Source of the DNA: Megascapheus bottae
Taxonomy: Eukaryota; Chordata; Mammalia; Rodentia; Geomyidae
Direction: 5' to 3'
Assembly (NCBI GenBank): GCA_024803745.1
Contig: JANJXV010000024.1
Coordinates: 13,790,427 to 13,854,426, forward strand
Length of the DNA stretch: 64,000 bases
The translations under genes were made by a program, and so were the position numbers. Shown piece by piece: positions 1-10,460 of the stretch (position 1 is its first letter; each line of letters opens with the position of its first letter). Below the pieces are notes generated by a model. It saw nothing but the letters and a program-made list of their open reading frames with translations. It ran no database searches and had not been told where the DNA came from.

Positions 1-284
1 AGTAGCTCGGTGGCATGAGCCACAGCTGCCTGGCTTGGATTTTCTCATTCCAAGCATCTATATGCCACTCTCAGCACATGGGAGTAACTGATCTCAATGT
101 CATCCTTACTTTCATTAGTTATGACATCTGGCTACCTATATGCTATGCTACACTTCAATCTCCTAAATTCCAAAGTATTTATAAGAATTCCAAAGTTTGC
201 TCTATTTCAGAACAAAAAACAATCTCACATCTAGTAGGTTAGCACTCAAAAGACAAAAATGAACAGGTGCTCAAAGATGAATAA
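1..284. other. Unassigned sequence
   Basis: AT-rich sequence with no repeat I recognise and no splice-bounded open frame. The first 35 bases vaguely resemble the end of a B1-type SINE running off the window edge, too little to call. Confidence 0.4.
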
Positions 285-470
285 ATTAAGCAGACACAAG
301 TAGCATACACCTCAGAAAGCTGAGATCTGAGGATCACAGATGCTTATCCCAGGCAAAACTGTTCATAAGACCCTATCCCAAATTATCAAGCTGGAAGTGG
401 AATGCAGCTGAAGTGACAAGCACTAGCCTTGAGCAAAAACTCCTAGGGACAGTGCCCGGGCCCTGAATTC
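285..470 (+). repeat. Degenerate B1-Geo SINE
   Basis: A diverged B1 head (CTGAGATCTGAGGATCACAG) is followed by a Geo tail (GGAAGTGGAATGCAGCTGAAGTG, then CACTAGCCTTGAGC and GGGACAGTGCCCGGGCCCTGAATTC). The 5' end is poor, and no clear target duplication is visible. It is a non-coding Pol III-derived retroelement, older than the sharp copies elsewhere in the window. Confidence 0.75.
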
Positions 471-1049
471 ATAATTCAGAGGAAGAGGTTAATTTCTTAG
501 GCCATGTCACAACTTATCAATGAGGGTCACACTTGCTTTAGTACCAAGTGCTGTGATTTTGTTGGAAATTTTTCATATGAATGATGGGTTTGTCTTAGTT
601 TTAGGAACTTATACTCCAGTCTATACTAAGCATTCATAAATATTAATTTGCTTAAAATGTATACACAACACCTGTTAATTTCAGTTACCTATTCAGTGGG
701 TCATTCTGAGCCATTCAAAGTTCCTCTGCTTTCATCATTTTTCTCCTCCTGTAAGAGATGAGAACATTGTTAGGGAGTAGTTACAAATCCGCACATGTTT
801 TATATCACTATTTGGTATGTTTTAAACTTTGGGAGTACTCAAAAGGGTTTTTTTCAACTTCAATCAATTATTTCAACTGCCTAACTTTATTAGGTTCATA
901 AAAGGAACCATTAAATACATATCAACTCTACATATACTAATGGCTTCATAAAAGGAACCATTTTATAAGAGAGTCATTTCTACATGTACTAATAATAAGG
1001 GATTTGCAAAATAAATATAGCTTCAAAGAAAATCAAGCTGGCACATTAA
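471..1049. other. Unassigned AT-rich stretch with a 50-bp direct duplication
   Basis: No recognised gene or mobile element. The string TTCATAAAAGGAACCATT occurs at 895 and again at 945. The sequence after each copy is also similar (CTCTACATATACTAAT against TTCTACATGTACTAAT), so this is a diverged tandem duplication with a 50-bp period. Confidence 0.55.
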
Positions 1050-1312
1050 AAAGCTAAGCTAGGTGTTGGTAGTGGCTCACACCTGTAAATTTAAATTACT
1101 CAGAAGGCCGAGATCTGAGGATCATGGTTCAAAACCAAGGATGAGATTCTCATCCTCAATTAACCACCCCCCCAAAAAAAAAACCAACAACAAAAAAACC
1201 CCCAAAACAAAAAAACTGTAAGTGGAGCTTTGGCTCAAGTGTTAGTCTTAAGCAAAAATGCTCAAGGATAGCACCCAGTTGAAGTCCTAGGACTGGCACA
1301 TACACATACAAA
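1050..1312 (+). repeat. B1-Geo SINE with internal A/C-rich expansion
   Basis: The B1 head begins GCTAGGTGTTGGTAGTGGC and includes GGCTCACACCTGTAA and CCGAGATCTGAGGATCATGG. The B1/Geo linker (CTCAATTAACCACC) runs into an A- and C-rich tract of about 50 bases before the Geo tail (GTAAGTGGAGCTTTGGCTCAAGTG, ending GTCCTAGGACTGGCA). The tract suggests expansion of the AACC-like linker after insertion. Confidence 0.85.
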
Positions 1313-2076
1313 GAAGTAGTTAGCTGCACAATAAATAAATAAATTAAAGGTGGATAACCCTTGACTGAATCCTTTTGTCTGACATGCTCTCTTGAGCCAC
1401 ATTCCTTTGAAGTTTCCAGGTATAGGAAGTGTCCTAAAGAAATGATCAATTGGCAGATGTAATTTTGAAGACCTACTGAGTTAAAAAAAAAAAAAACATT
1501 CTAACAGAGAGCATTTACCCTTTAGAATTCCTGACTGTTCTCATTCTGATCCTTAATTGTATTGGCTCCAAAAGTGCACCTAAACTTCCAAAAATGACCA
1601 GAGTGACTAATAAAGAGATGGATAAAGCCAGAATGAAAACTTTAAGTAGATACCTATAAGCCAAACTGTGCTCCATCCATTTCCCTAGAGCCTAGACCAT
1701 AAAGAACCTTAAGAATCTCAAAGAAGTTTGTATTGCTTCAAAACTAAAACCACAAGGAAAGAACAATGGAAAGAGTAACATTATCCAAAAATAAATGTAG
1801 TCTTTTTACACCTGACTTGAGTAACTGTAACCCAACTGTATATCACCTTCAGAATAACAATGAAAACAATTTAAATAAAACAAACTAAACCAATATCATG
1901 CTCAGGAGTTTAGTCAGCATGAAAAAACACTCAAAGATAAATAGGAATACATACTCAAAAGGTTATGTTTCTTAGGACCTCTACACAACAGACCACGGCT
2001 GGCCAGACATGGACATTTCTGGAGCCTTTGTGAGAGAGACTATGTCAGAAAGCCTGATACCTGACAATTTTACCAA
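1313..2076. other. Mostly unassigned; old L1 3' tail near 1800-1880
   Basis: Around 1810-1880 the string AACTGTATATCACCTTCAGAATAA resembles the 3' terminus of the older L1 type seen complete at about 15340 (CTGTACATCACCTTAATAATAA), on the plus strand. The rest, including a 14-A run near 1482, is not recognised. Confidence 0.4.
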
Positions 2077-2092
2077 CATTTTCATTTCTTTA

Positions 2093-2855
2093 TTTTTTAA
2101 TCTCCTTATTTTATTTATTTATTTTCTGTGTGCACAGCAAACTTATTTCATATCTATTTTCTTTATTTTTATTGTAATGTGTACAGGGGTTACAGTTATA
2201 TTCACCAGATAGTAGGTGCATTACTTCTCACACATTGATACCCCTTCTCATGTTTTTGTCCCCATTTCTCTCTCCCCAGCCCCTCCCAATCATCTTGTTT
2301 TCCCCCCTTCCCTTTCCTATTTCAAATAAACGTCATATATACAATATACCACGTAACAAAGTCAGATACAGTAACAATATGAGATTAACCAAAGGGCAAA
2401 AAAAGAGAAGTAAAATAACATAGTACATTAAGAACAACAATCACACAAGATAAAGCTCTTGTTTCCATATCCTGGAGATCCTTTCATTTAGTCTCATCCT
2501 ATATGACCTTATGTATCTAGGTTTTAAGATAGTGTAATCCTCTGCTAGGAGAGTCCTAGATGTGCACTAATTATTACAAATGAGGGAAACCATTGAGCCT
2601 ATGTTCCTTTGGGTCTAGCTTATTTCACTTAATATGATTTTTTCCAAGTCTTTCCATTTCCTTACAAATGGGGCGATGTCATTCTTTCTGACGGCAGCAT
2701 AGAATTCCATTGTGTATAAATATCACATCTTCTTGATCCAGTCGTCTACTGAGGGACATCTGGATTGGTTCCATATCTTTGCTATGTAAATAGTGCTGCA
2801 ATGAACATCATTGTGCTAGTTGCTTTAGTATGTCATTGTTTCTTGATGTTTGGGT
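2093..2855 (-). mobile_element. 5'-truncated LINE-1 3' end, with TSD
   Basis: The plus strand shows the reverse complement of an L1 tail: T-rich end, TATTGTAATGTGTACAGGGGTTACAG, TTCACCAGATAGTAGGTGCATTAC, a pyrimidine tract (the purine-rich 3' UTR), then the end of ORF2 (AGAATTCCATTGTGTATAAA, TGCTGCAATGAACATC). The 16-bp repeat CATTTTCATTTCTTTA lies at 2077-2092 and 2856-2871 as a TSD. Only the last ~760 bp of the element was copied, so it cannot encode a working protein. Short frames within it are remnants or chance. Confidence 0.9.
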
Positions 2856-2984
2856 CATTTTCATTTCTTTAACCAAGAAATATGTTCTGAGAGCCAATAA
2901 ATCCCACACATAGTATCTCAGAAAGCTGTTTGAAGGCCAATTCCAATCCACGGAAGACTATTAGCAAGCCTGTTAAGAGAGGAG

Positions 2985-3500
2985 AAAGGGCTTCCCTACT
3001 CCACTATCATCTTTATCCACACTGCCACTGTCTTACTAACTCTTCTAGCTGTTTTTTTCTAGCTTCCATCCTTTATTCCTTCGAATCTTTTTCTCCACAA
3101 TGTGTCCAGAGAAAACATTTTAAAATATAAAAAGCACTGTATTCAGCCCTACCTACAATCTCCTGTTATTCCCACGAATACACAACGAAAACCTTCAGTG
3201 CTGAGATCCTGAACACACCATTTTCTCTGCTTGGAAATTAAAGCACAGGCTACCTGGCATAACCCTTCCCCAAACATGCCTGCTTATTCTCTTGCAGATC
3301 CTAGCTCACAGTCCATGTCCTCCTCCTCTCACACACCAGGACAGACTGGTGTAACACTACTAATTTGAAATCACACATCTCCAGTTATTTGCATTTCTCT
3401 CTCACACTAGATTGTAGGAATCTCCCTGAGGGTGGACAGTGCTTGTTATCGGGCACAGCCTATCACTGTGGTACATCAATAGGTATAGTCAATCAATAAG
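2985..3500 (+). repeat. Ancient LINE-2 3' fragment
   Basis: A pyrimidine-rich run follows the order expected for an L2 3' end. The part around TTTTAAAATATAAAAAGCAC corresponds to the 'TCTAAAA...CAGATCATGTCACTCC' zone. CTAGATTGTAGGAATCTCCCTGAGG and ACAGTGCTTGTTAT match the 'TAGATTGTAAGCTCCTTGAGGGCAGGGA' zone, then ACATCAATAGG...CAATCAATAAG. It is highly diverged, as expected for a mammal-wide relic. Confidence 0.6.
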
Positions 3501-4414
3501 GGCTTTGGGTTACTAGAATCTGTTGCATCCAGCACTAAGATAGGGATAATTCTGCCAGGTGGACCATTAGGCTTGCTGAATGAGCACCTCCCACCACAAG
3601 AAATATCAGTACTTAGATGGGATCTGTCTACATTCATGCTTGTAAGCTTCATCATAATTGTGTGGCCAAAATAAATTTTAAGCTATTAAAAAGAGAAATA
3701 GTACAAAGTTCAAAACACAATTTGAGTAGAAACCATGCAGTGAAGACTCTGGCAGGGGGTTACTAAAGAAACAGCATCAACAAAAAAGAAAACAAGACAT
3801 TACAGCCAAAGGAAGTCCTTCGTGGACCATTGATGACACACACATAAATACTTTGCAAAAGGTCTCAGAGTAAGGAGGTGGGCAGAAAAAGATTTCAGCT
3901 TGCTTGGGAACATTGCCACAACTGTGGGGCTGACAAGGGGAAGGAATTAGGTAGGTCCCTTTCCTGTACCCTTTCCCATCCCAAGCCCAACCATGCAAGG
4001 CACACAGGAGCCCCTGTATAGTACTGTTATTCTCTCATTTGCCTTACTAATCACCAATTGTTTGGCATGTCCCAATTCACTGCATAGACTGCTTCAAATA
4101 GCTTACAGCTGGGGTTAATTTTGAAAAGATGCTCTACTAACATTTTTGGTCTTTCATGTGCTGGGAAAAAGACAACACCGGTGGGAAGAAACCCCAAATG
4201 TATCAGGCTCTAAAAGGGTTCTAGAGAGTCATTCATACCTCTCACAAATAGTGTGTACTTCAAACACACTAATGAGACAAGCCCCTTTTCTCTAGGAAGG
4301 GATAGACAATGCATACTTAGGAAGAACAGAAAACATGTACATGGTAATAAGGGATCTGATGAAGAAGTGTAAAGCAGAGGAGGGTGGGTGAGAAAGTGTG
4401 GAGTGCTGATGTTT
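3501..4414. other. Unassigned sequence
   Basis: No repeat recognised with confidence. Open frames on the minus strand near 3780-4000 and 4210-4420 have no family motif and no convincing splice context. Confidence 0.4.
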
Positions 4415-4433
4415 AAAAACATGGTGGCTCTCT

Positions 4434-4637
4434 CTGGGAGTTGGGCCTATTAGTAGAGTGCTTGCCTAGCATGCATGAAGATCTGGGTTTGATTTCTTGG
4501 TACCACATACATAGAAAAGGCCAGAAGTGGTGCTGTGGCTTAAGTGGTAGAGCTCTAGCCTTGAGAAAGCCCAGGGAGAGTGCTCAGGCTCTGAGTTCAA
4601 GCCCAAGGACTGGAAAAAACCAAAACACAACAAAACA
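4434..4637 (+). mobile_element. Full-length IDL-Geo SINE with TSD
   Basis: The left monomer is ID-like: GGGCCTATTAGTAGAGTGCTTGCCTAGCATGCATGAAG, then a B-box-like GGGTTTGATTTC and TGGTACCACATACATAG. The right Geo monomer follows: CCAGAAGTGGTGCTGTGGC, TAGAGCTCTAGCCTTGAG, CAAGCCCAAGGACTGG, then an A-rich tail. The exact repeat AAAAACATGGTGGCTCTCT flanks both sides (4415-4433 and from about 4638). Transcribed by Pol III and mobilised by L1 enzymes; no protein product. Confidence 0.93.
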
Positions 4638-4733
4638 AAAAACATGGTGGCTCTCTTCAAGCCTGATTGAGAAACTTTACATATATATGTGTGTTATATA
4701 TTTATATATAATGTATGTGTAACATATATAGTA

Positions 4734-4862
4734 TATATTCCTTTATTGTAAAGGTTACGTACAGAGGGGTTACAGTTACATAAGAAAATGAGGACAGTTC
4801 TTGTTATTGTTACCCCCTCCCTCATTTTCTGGCACTGTCCCTTCCCTGAGAAGCTTTTATAT
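4734..4862 (-). mobile_element. Short L1-like 3' end
   Basis: TTTATTGTAAAGGTTACGTACAGAGGGGTTACAG, followed by GTTACCCCCTCCCTCATTTT, is the reverse complement of an L1 3' UTR end. It follows an (AT)-rich tract at 4681-4735. The subfamily differs from the copy at 2093. The 5' limit is uncertain. Confidence 0.55.
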
Positions 4863-5936
4863 GAGTTAAACCATAAAGAAGGTAAGGAGTAGAGTCGGGT
4901 GGACATCTTGGGAAAGATAGTTCCAGACAAAGGGATCAACAAGCACCAGGACCCTGGGGCTCAAGTGTTCCCTGTCTGTCCTGGAGCACACCAGGGAAAA
5001 CAGGAGAAGAGGTCAGAGAGATAAATAACAAACTCCATACTATGGCACTCAAAGACTGTTGGCTTTTATTCACTGAGCATAGAATGAGGTACTTAATGCC
5101 CAGCCACTAAACATCTGGCTTGAAGGGAGGGCAAAGTAGGAAGCAGCCAGATAGTTAACAGGCCACTAGACAATTCAAGAGATGGCAGTGGCCATATAGC
5201 ATGGCAGTCAAGGTGCTTCTAAAAAGTTGTTACAACGGGAAGGAAATGCTCGGAGGCTAGCTCAACTCCTTAGAGAACATATCTTAGTGCACTGTTCTCA
5301 TATTTTTTTGTCACTGCTATAATTTCTATCAAGCATCCCTCCTCAACCTATTTATTAAAGGTTTAGTAGTGGCAGAGGGGGATGGTGAACATTGAGAGGG
5401 GTCCTCAGGTCATTGGAAATGTGCTCCTGAAAGGGACTGTGGGACTCATGGCCCCTTCTTTTTATCTGCTGCTCCTGTGACACATATAGATCACATATAT
5501 CCCCGACATCCATGACATCCCGCTTTACCACAGGTCCAAAGCCATGGGGCCAGCTGAGCATGGACTGAGAGCCAAAACAAACCTTTCCTGTAATTAATTA
5601 TCTTAAATATTTTGCTATAATTACAGAAAGCTAACACAATCACTAGCTGCACTTTTAGTTTAATTATTACCTTTACAAAAAGGGAATGTATTGGGTTTTA
5701 ATCTAGAACAGAACATAATCATCACATAGTGGAAAAGATCAAACAACCAAACAACAGAAACCTTTGTATCATTATTACATAAGAACCAAACATATAAATA
5801 TTTCCTATCATGCTCATTGCCATGCACTAGCATTTTTCATTTATTTTTAAGACATTTTCCTTAGCTTGGTAGAAGACCATTCAATTTACATATCTATCTA
5901 TGGCAGTTAAGAAGTGTTTAATGCATGTTTTTTCAC
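4863..5936. other. Unassigned sequence with one unclassified rodent-type repeat
   Basis: Around 5530-5640 the order AAAGCCATGG...GAGCCAAAACAAACCTTTCCTG...ATTTTGCTATAATTACAGAAAGCTAACACA resembles a dispersed repeat tail I associate with rodent genomes, but I cannot name the family. Nothing else is recognised. Confidence 0.3.
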
Positions 5937-6052
5937 CTGAAGATCTACTGTTATATGGTAGAACATACATCAAACATAAGTATTGGTAAAAGCCATGAAC
6001 TGTTAGGATCTGCCAGCCAATCAATTCATTTTTCTGATTTAAGACTCCGCCC
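5937..6052 (-). other. Weak candidate exon (116 nt)
   Basis: Read on the minus strand, the segment is preceded by GAGTTTCTCAG and ends CTTCAG|GTGAAA, a reasonable donor. One frame is open right through and beyond (minus-strand open frame 5881-6159). The polypyrimidine tract is weak, the product resembles no family I know, and a chance frame of this length is unremarkable. If real, it would start in the phase that the candidate at 44268-44378 leaves open, which happens by chance one time in three. Confidence 0.1.
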
Positions 6053-7139
6053 CTGAGAAACTCATGACAATTATATGATGGAAAGTAAAATGAACATGAG
6101 GAAATTTTTTTTAATGACAGTAACCTTTTAACACTCTGGTCTCTCAATGAGCAGAACAAAAAAGAAGGGAAAAAGGTAGAGGGAGGTCACTGGCACAATG
6201 TTCTCACTCAGCTATTCTACCCCCAGGGAGAGAGGCACAACTCTTCCTGTCATAAGCAAGCCACAGGATTTCTGAAATGGAATCTATGTCCTTCCCTAAG
6301 CACAGCACTGCTCATGAGTGATAAACCATCAGCTATCCTGGTTTCTAGGTGCCATTAAAATCCAACTTTGATTCTCACAATGACTCCCAGAGCTGACAAG
6401 CCATGCCACCATGCCTACCACAGTTGTTTGTGCTTGGACAGGCAGATCACACCTATAGACCACAGGCTCCCCTCACCCACTAATGCAGAGCTTTACAGAC
6501 CTCAGCACCAGCAGCCAGGGGGCCATGGAACAACATAGCTTCTGACAGTTCATGGAAAACATACCCTGCACTAGTACATATACTTCTTACCTTCTAAGCT
6601 ACCTTCTTCCTAACTCATTTTGACTCCCATTTCATAGGCATGTATTTCTTAGTTTGTTTTTCATCAGTAAGAGTGATGATATTTTTTAAACACTTTTTTT
6701 AGGTCAAGGAACCCCAGCATTATCTATGAGAGAGGTGTACTTTTCTTTTTCTCAAATCTTCAGATGGAAAAGGCAAGCATGTGTGATAGGAGGCTCATGG
6801 TCAGCAGGCACAGGAGAGGCCAGCTGGCAGACTGCTTCTCTCCTGTAGAACAGTGCAAAGCCAGGAGGAGCCCAGCAGAAAAGGTACTTACAGACAAAAG
6901 GGCTCTTCAGTTGAGCCTTAAGAGCAACCTAGGAGACCAGAACTGACTGTTTTATGTACTCTAAAAGGACCAATCAGAGTCACCATGGGATTGTCCACAG
7001 GAAAAAAGTATTAATTGCCACCAATTAAGCAAGTAAGGCTTACCAGTCTGGGATAGGATTTAAAGAGGTAAATACTAGTTTACTTTTAATGATATATGGC
7101 AGAAAGCAGATTCATTCCTTTCACTTGTGAGGTTTAAAA
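6053..7139. other. Unassigned sequence
   Basis: No gene or mobile element recognised. Composition is close to unique-sequence background for this window. Confidence 0.4.
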
Positions 7140-7140
7140 T

Positions 7141-7214
7141 GGATGAGAGGGGGGGAGGGGGAGGGAGAGAGAGAGGGAGGGAAAGAGGGAGGGAGGGAGG
7201 GAGGGAGAAAAAAA
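7141..7214. repeat. Purine microsatellite (GGGA/GA)n
   Basis: A run of G and A only (GAGAGGGAGGGAAAGAGGGA and similar). It creates artificial Gly/Arg/Glu-rich frames on the plus strand and Ser/Pro/Leu-rich frames on the minus strand. Confidence 0.95.
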
Positions 7215-7359
7215 CAGGAGGAAACACTCTGCCCAGCAATGGGTTCTCCCACCATCTCTGGGATAGCCTTCCTCTGCTATCCTGGTCTTGTTCCTTGCCC
7301 CCATCACCTCAGGTATCACCAGTAGACCAGGCTGCAAGTCATTTCCCAAAGATGGTTTC

Positions 7360-7600
7360 ACAACTGTGTGCATCATAAGCACTGTGCCTAGAATGCCTTT
7401 CCACCTCCAGACCAGCTCTTCAAACTGAGAAACTCAGCTCCAACACAAACTCCTCTGAATCTTTCTGCTCTCTCCCCTCCAAGCAGAGTGGACAGCTTGC
7501 TACTCACTTCTTCCTTATCCTGTCAGTATCTCCATCTATATTGCCATATACTGTGTAATAGCAGCAGGATCACAACCACAGTGAGGACCACAGTGCCTTG
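7360..7600 (+). repeat. Ancient LINE-2 3' fragment
   Basis: CCTAGAATGCCTTTCCACCT, then GAGAAACTCAGCTCCAACAC, TCTTTCTGCTCTCTCCCCTCC and AGCAGAGTGGACAGC, follows the order of the L2 region 'CTGGAATGCC..CAAGACTCAGCTCAAATGTCACC..CCTTCCCTGACC..GCAGAGTTAG'. Strongly diverged. Confidence 0.5.
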
Positions 7601-7829
7601 TACAGAATGCACTGGATGGAAAGAGGAGGAAGAAGGTAAAGAAAGGCAAACATGCTTAGGTCATCATTAATTATGTATCCTAGAAGACACTGTATATTGA
7701 GAATATTGTTTGAACTTACCCTATATAGAAACCCATGAATTAATGTGGCCTTCACCAAGGTTTATTTTAAGTATGTTTAAATCTATTTGTTATAGTGACT
7801 CTAGAATCAATTCTAATTACTTGCTTTCA

Positions 7830-7932
7830 ACAATGTATAAGGAGCTCAACAGCAGGACACCAGCTACAAGTTCTAGGCCCTACGTTCAAACACCAGTACT
7901 GCAAAAATAGACACATAAACACACACACACAC
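7830..7932 (+). repeat. Degenerate ID-type SINE with short (CA)n
   Basis: AGGAGCTCAACAGCAGGACACC...CTAGGCCCTACGTTCAAACACCAGTACTGC has the tRNA-like B box region and A-rich end of an ID-type SINE. It is followed by a short CA run at about 7919-7931. Confidence 0.5.
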
Positions 7933-8022
7933 TGGGGAGAGCAATGAATACTGGAGTTTGAATTCAGATCCTTGTACCTGATAGGTAAGAAGCACAATGT
8001 TCAATCATACCCCAGCTCTTTT
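7933..8022 (-). repeat. Degenerate ID-type SINE
   Basis: TACTGGAGTTTGAATTCAGATCC...CCTGATAGGTAAGAAGCACAATG...CATACCCCAGCTC is the reverse complement of an ID-like unit (start GAGCTGGGGTATG, end GGATCTGAATTC). It sits tail-to-tail with the plus-strand SINE just upstream. Confidence 0.6.
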
Positions 8023-8035
8023 TACACTGGTTATT

Positions 8036-8388
8036 TTAAAAAATATTTTATTGTAATTAATAGAAGAATTACATTATACTCGCCAGATAGAAGGTGCATT
8101 ACTTAACAATCATTGGTACCCCTTCTCATGTTTGTTTTTTTGTTGTTGTTGTTGCTTTTTTTTTTTCCAGTCCTGGGCTTGAGCTCAGGGCCTGAGCACT
8201 GTCCTTGGACTTTTCTCAAGGCTAGAGCTCTACCACTTGAGCCTCAGCACCACTTCTGGCTTTTTTTTTTCCTATGTGTGGTCCCGGGTCTTCGTGCATG
8301 CTAGGCAAGCGCTCTACTAATAGGCCAAACTCCCGCCCCCCCCCTTCTCATGTTTTTGTCCGCATTTCCCTCCCTCACCCTGAAAGGT
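8036..8388 (-). mobile_element. LINE-1 3' end interrupted by a SINE
   Basis: TATTTTATTGTAATTAATAGAAGAATTACATTATACTCGCCAGATAGAAGGTGCATTAC is the reverse-complemented L1 tail. It breaks at CCCCTTCTCATGTTT and resumes after the SINE at 8341 with the same bases, then GTCCGCATTTCCCTCCC. About 145 bp of L1 in total. Confidence 0.85.
8134..8340 (-). mobile_element. IDL-Geo SINE inserted in L1 tail
   Basis: Reverse complement of IDL-Geo: poly(T), CCAGTCCTGGGCTTGAGCTCAGGGCC, CTCAAGGCTAGAGCTCTACCACTTGAGCC (Geo), then CGTGCATGCTAGGCAAGCGCTCTACTAATAGGCC (IDL). The TSD CCCCTTCTCATGTTT (8119-8133 and 8341-8355) is L1 sequence, which fixes the order of events. Confidence 0.92.
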
Positions 8389-8478
8389 GTAGCCCAGGCT
8401 GGTCTCAAACTTGTGATCGTCCAGCCTCATCCTTCCTCGTTGATTACTGGTGTGCGTCACCATGGTGGCTGGTTATTT
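8388..8478 (-). repeat. B1 SINE
   Basis: GTAGCCCAGGCTGGTCTCAAACTTGTGATC...GATTACTGGTGTGCGTCACCATGGTGGCTGG is the reverse complement of a B1 element (7SL-derived), close to the class consensus. It abuts the truncated 5' end of the L1 fragment. Confidence 0.85.
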
Positions 8479-9827
8479 TGATATGAGTAGCACTTTGCCT
8501 AGGTCCTTCTCTGGATCACAATCTTCCTATTTTGCCCTTCTCAATGTATCTGAGATATTGGTTAAGAAAAGCCAAAAGCCAAAGTCCCATCTCTGATCTT
8601 TGTACAGCTAGGTATAAGCTTAGGAATAAACTACCCATGCCCAACTATACTTACATTGTCTAATAATATCATCCTTTCTCTTTGTTTATGTGGAGTTACT
8701 GGGAAACCTGTAGAAAATATGCTTATACAAGATCTTCAAGTGATCATCTCTTGCCATTGCCTGGCTGCCTACACCTGTCCTCCAGGGAGATAGGGGTCAT
8801 TAAAGAGAGTGAGAAAATATATAATATTTCTATAATATTTCTCTACTAAAGGAAGTATAGGAACAAAGACAATACAGGCCAGCAACTGTTTATAGGCCTT
8901 TCTGTTACAACTGCATATACCAGAAAATGACTGTCTTCAAATATTCCCTAATTCATAGAAGCCTCTCTCTCCCCAACTACTAAATACAAATAAGGACAAT
9001 TCTATTTTACCACTGGTTCTTTTTTCTCAAGAATCTGCTTTTTTACATTGTCTGTGGCAATTCTCAAAACATGACAAGTATGTTTTCTGTGGTTGTTGCT
9101 ATGCAGGACCATTCTGACTTAGGACATTTCAGTCTGACACAGGTTTTACCTGGCATAGGACTTTTGAAGGGAGTGACACACAGGCGAATAAATCTGGGAA
9201 CCACAGAGAACTATGGCTAAAATGATAACTACTACCATGAAGGATTTCCCCAAGTTATACTAGTAATGGCTCCCACAAGCACACGAATCACACACGTGAT
9301 AGCAGGGCCCACCTTGCTTCTGCCTGGGCTGTCTATGTTAGGTCCCAGCACACCCCAGCCATTCTGGCCTCTCCCTGCTTTTCTCCTACAAGGAAAGGTG
9401 TGTTATTCATGCATTCTCATCCGGACCTCTTAGACCACCTGCTTTTCTGGGATGCCTCCCTGACTGGCAATAGAATGGTCTCAGGGCTCATTGTGCCCCA
9501 AAGGAAAGGCCTGATGTCACCAACTCCTGCACACACCTGCTGTCAGGGGAGAATTAAAAACAACACAATCCAGAAATAAATGTTGACCAGATTCACATGG
9601 TCAATGAAACTGCTCCCTAGGGACAGAGCACAGGCCTTCTTTGAAGTGCTAGCTCTCCCCAGGACACAGCCCTGTAGTAAACTTAAGTGCACAGGGGGGA
9701 GGACTAAAGCTCTAACCCAGTCAGGCCCCCGGCAATTCACTCAGGACAAAGGCAAGAGGAAAATAAAAGGGGGAAACCCATTTTTTTAATGAAAATATCT
9801 GTGTAGAACTGAGACTGTAAAAGAAAT
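8479..9827. other. Unassigned; possible L2 trace near 9300-9540
   Basis: The pyrimidine-rich part with GGATGCCTCCCTGACTGG and GCATTCTCATCC faintly recalls L2. I cannot call the rest. Open frames near 9543-9967 on both strands overlap each other and have no family motif. Confidence 0.3.
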
Positions 9828-9922
9828 GAGGACTGTTGATGTAGCTCAGTGCTACACCACTTTCCTAACATCTGCAATGCTCTAGGTTCCACCCTAGCAC
9901 AACTCAATAAAGGAGGAAAAAG
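9828..9922 (+). repeat. ID-type SINE, diverged
   Basis: GGACTGTTGATGTAGCTCAGTGCTA (A-box-like TGTAGCTCAG), then CTAACATCTGCAATGCTCTAGGTTCCACCCTAGCACAAC (B-box-like GGTTCCACCC). An old tRNA-derived SINE, not a tRNA gene: there is no cloverleaf or CCA-side acceptor pairing. Confidence 0.65.
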
Positions 9923-10289
9923 AAAAGACCAGAAAGCTGTAGTCCCCAGCAAGAACAGAGAGTTCACAGTTGCCTGGGTGTGTGCTTGCTTCCATTCCGC
10001 CCACCCACAGTTTCTGGGGCAAACAAATTCTTGGCTGAGCAGGTATGTGTGGGAGGCCTGATTATTTTCCAGCCATTAAAACTTTGCCCAGAACTACTTA
10101 ATCAGGATTTTTCAAGGTCATACATTCAAATAACTGTTATAGCTTTTCAAAACAAGTAACTCCTGGGTCCATGGGACAGGAGGGTAGAGAGTGTGAAAAG
10201 GGGCAGAGGAATTAACCACTGATCTCATGTGATGTGTACCACATGCTCAGAAAACTAATAAACTGGGAAAAGGTATAGGTAAGAAATAG

Positions 10290-10460
10290 TAGCTAACTAG
10301 TATTAGCTATGTAGCAGGCCATTCAAAAATGCTCTGTATGGACTGACTTATTTCATGCTATACCATCCCTGATCCTATTACTTATCATATCTCCTTTATT
10401 GACACAAGCAGTCTGTGGGACTTGCCTAGAGCCAGAGCATTCATGTACACTATGTGTTTA
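10290..10460 (-). repeat. MIR fragment
   Basis: GCTATGTAGCAGGCCATTC...GACTGACTTATTTCATGCTATACCATCCCTGATCCTATTACTTATCAT follows the reverse-strand MIR pattern 'TATGTGCCAGGCACTGT..TTAACTCATTTAATCCTCACAACAACCCTATGA'. Strongly diverged. Confidence 0.5.

Noticed and set aside
7127..7382. Overlapping frames with Gly/Arg/Glu repeats
   Set aside because: Created by a purine simple repeat; no conserved domain.
9828..9922. tRNA gene resemblance (TGTAGCTCAG...GGTTCCACCC)
   Set aside because: A and B box likeness comes from an ID-type SINE; no cloverleaf-forming acceptor stem.
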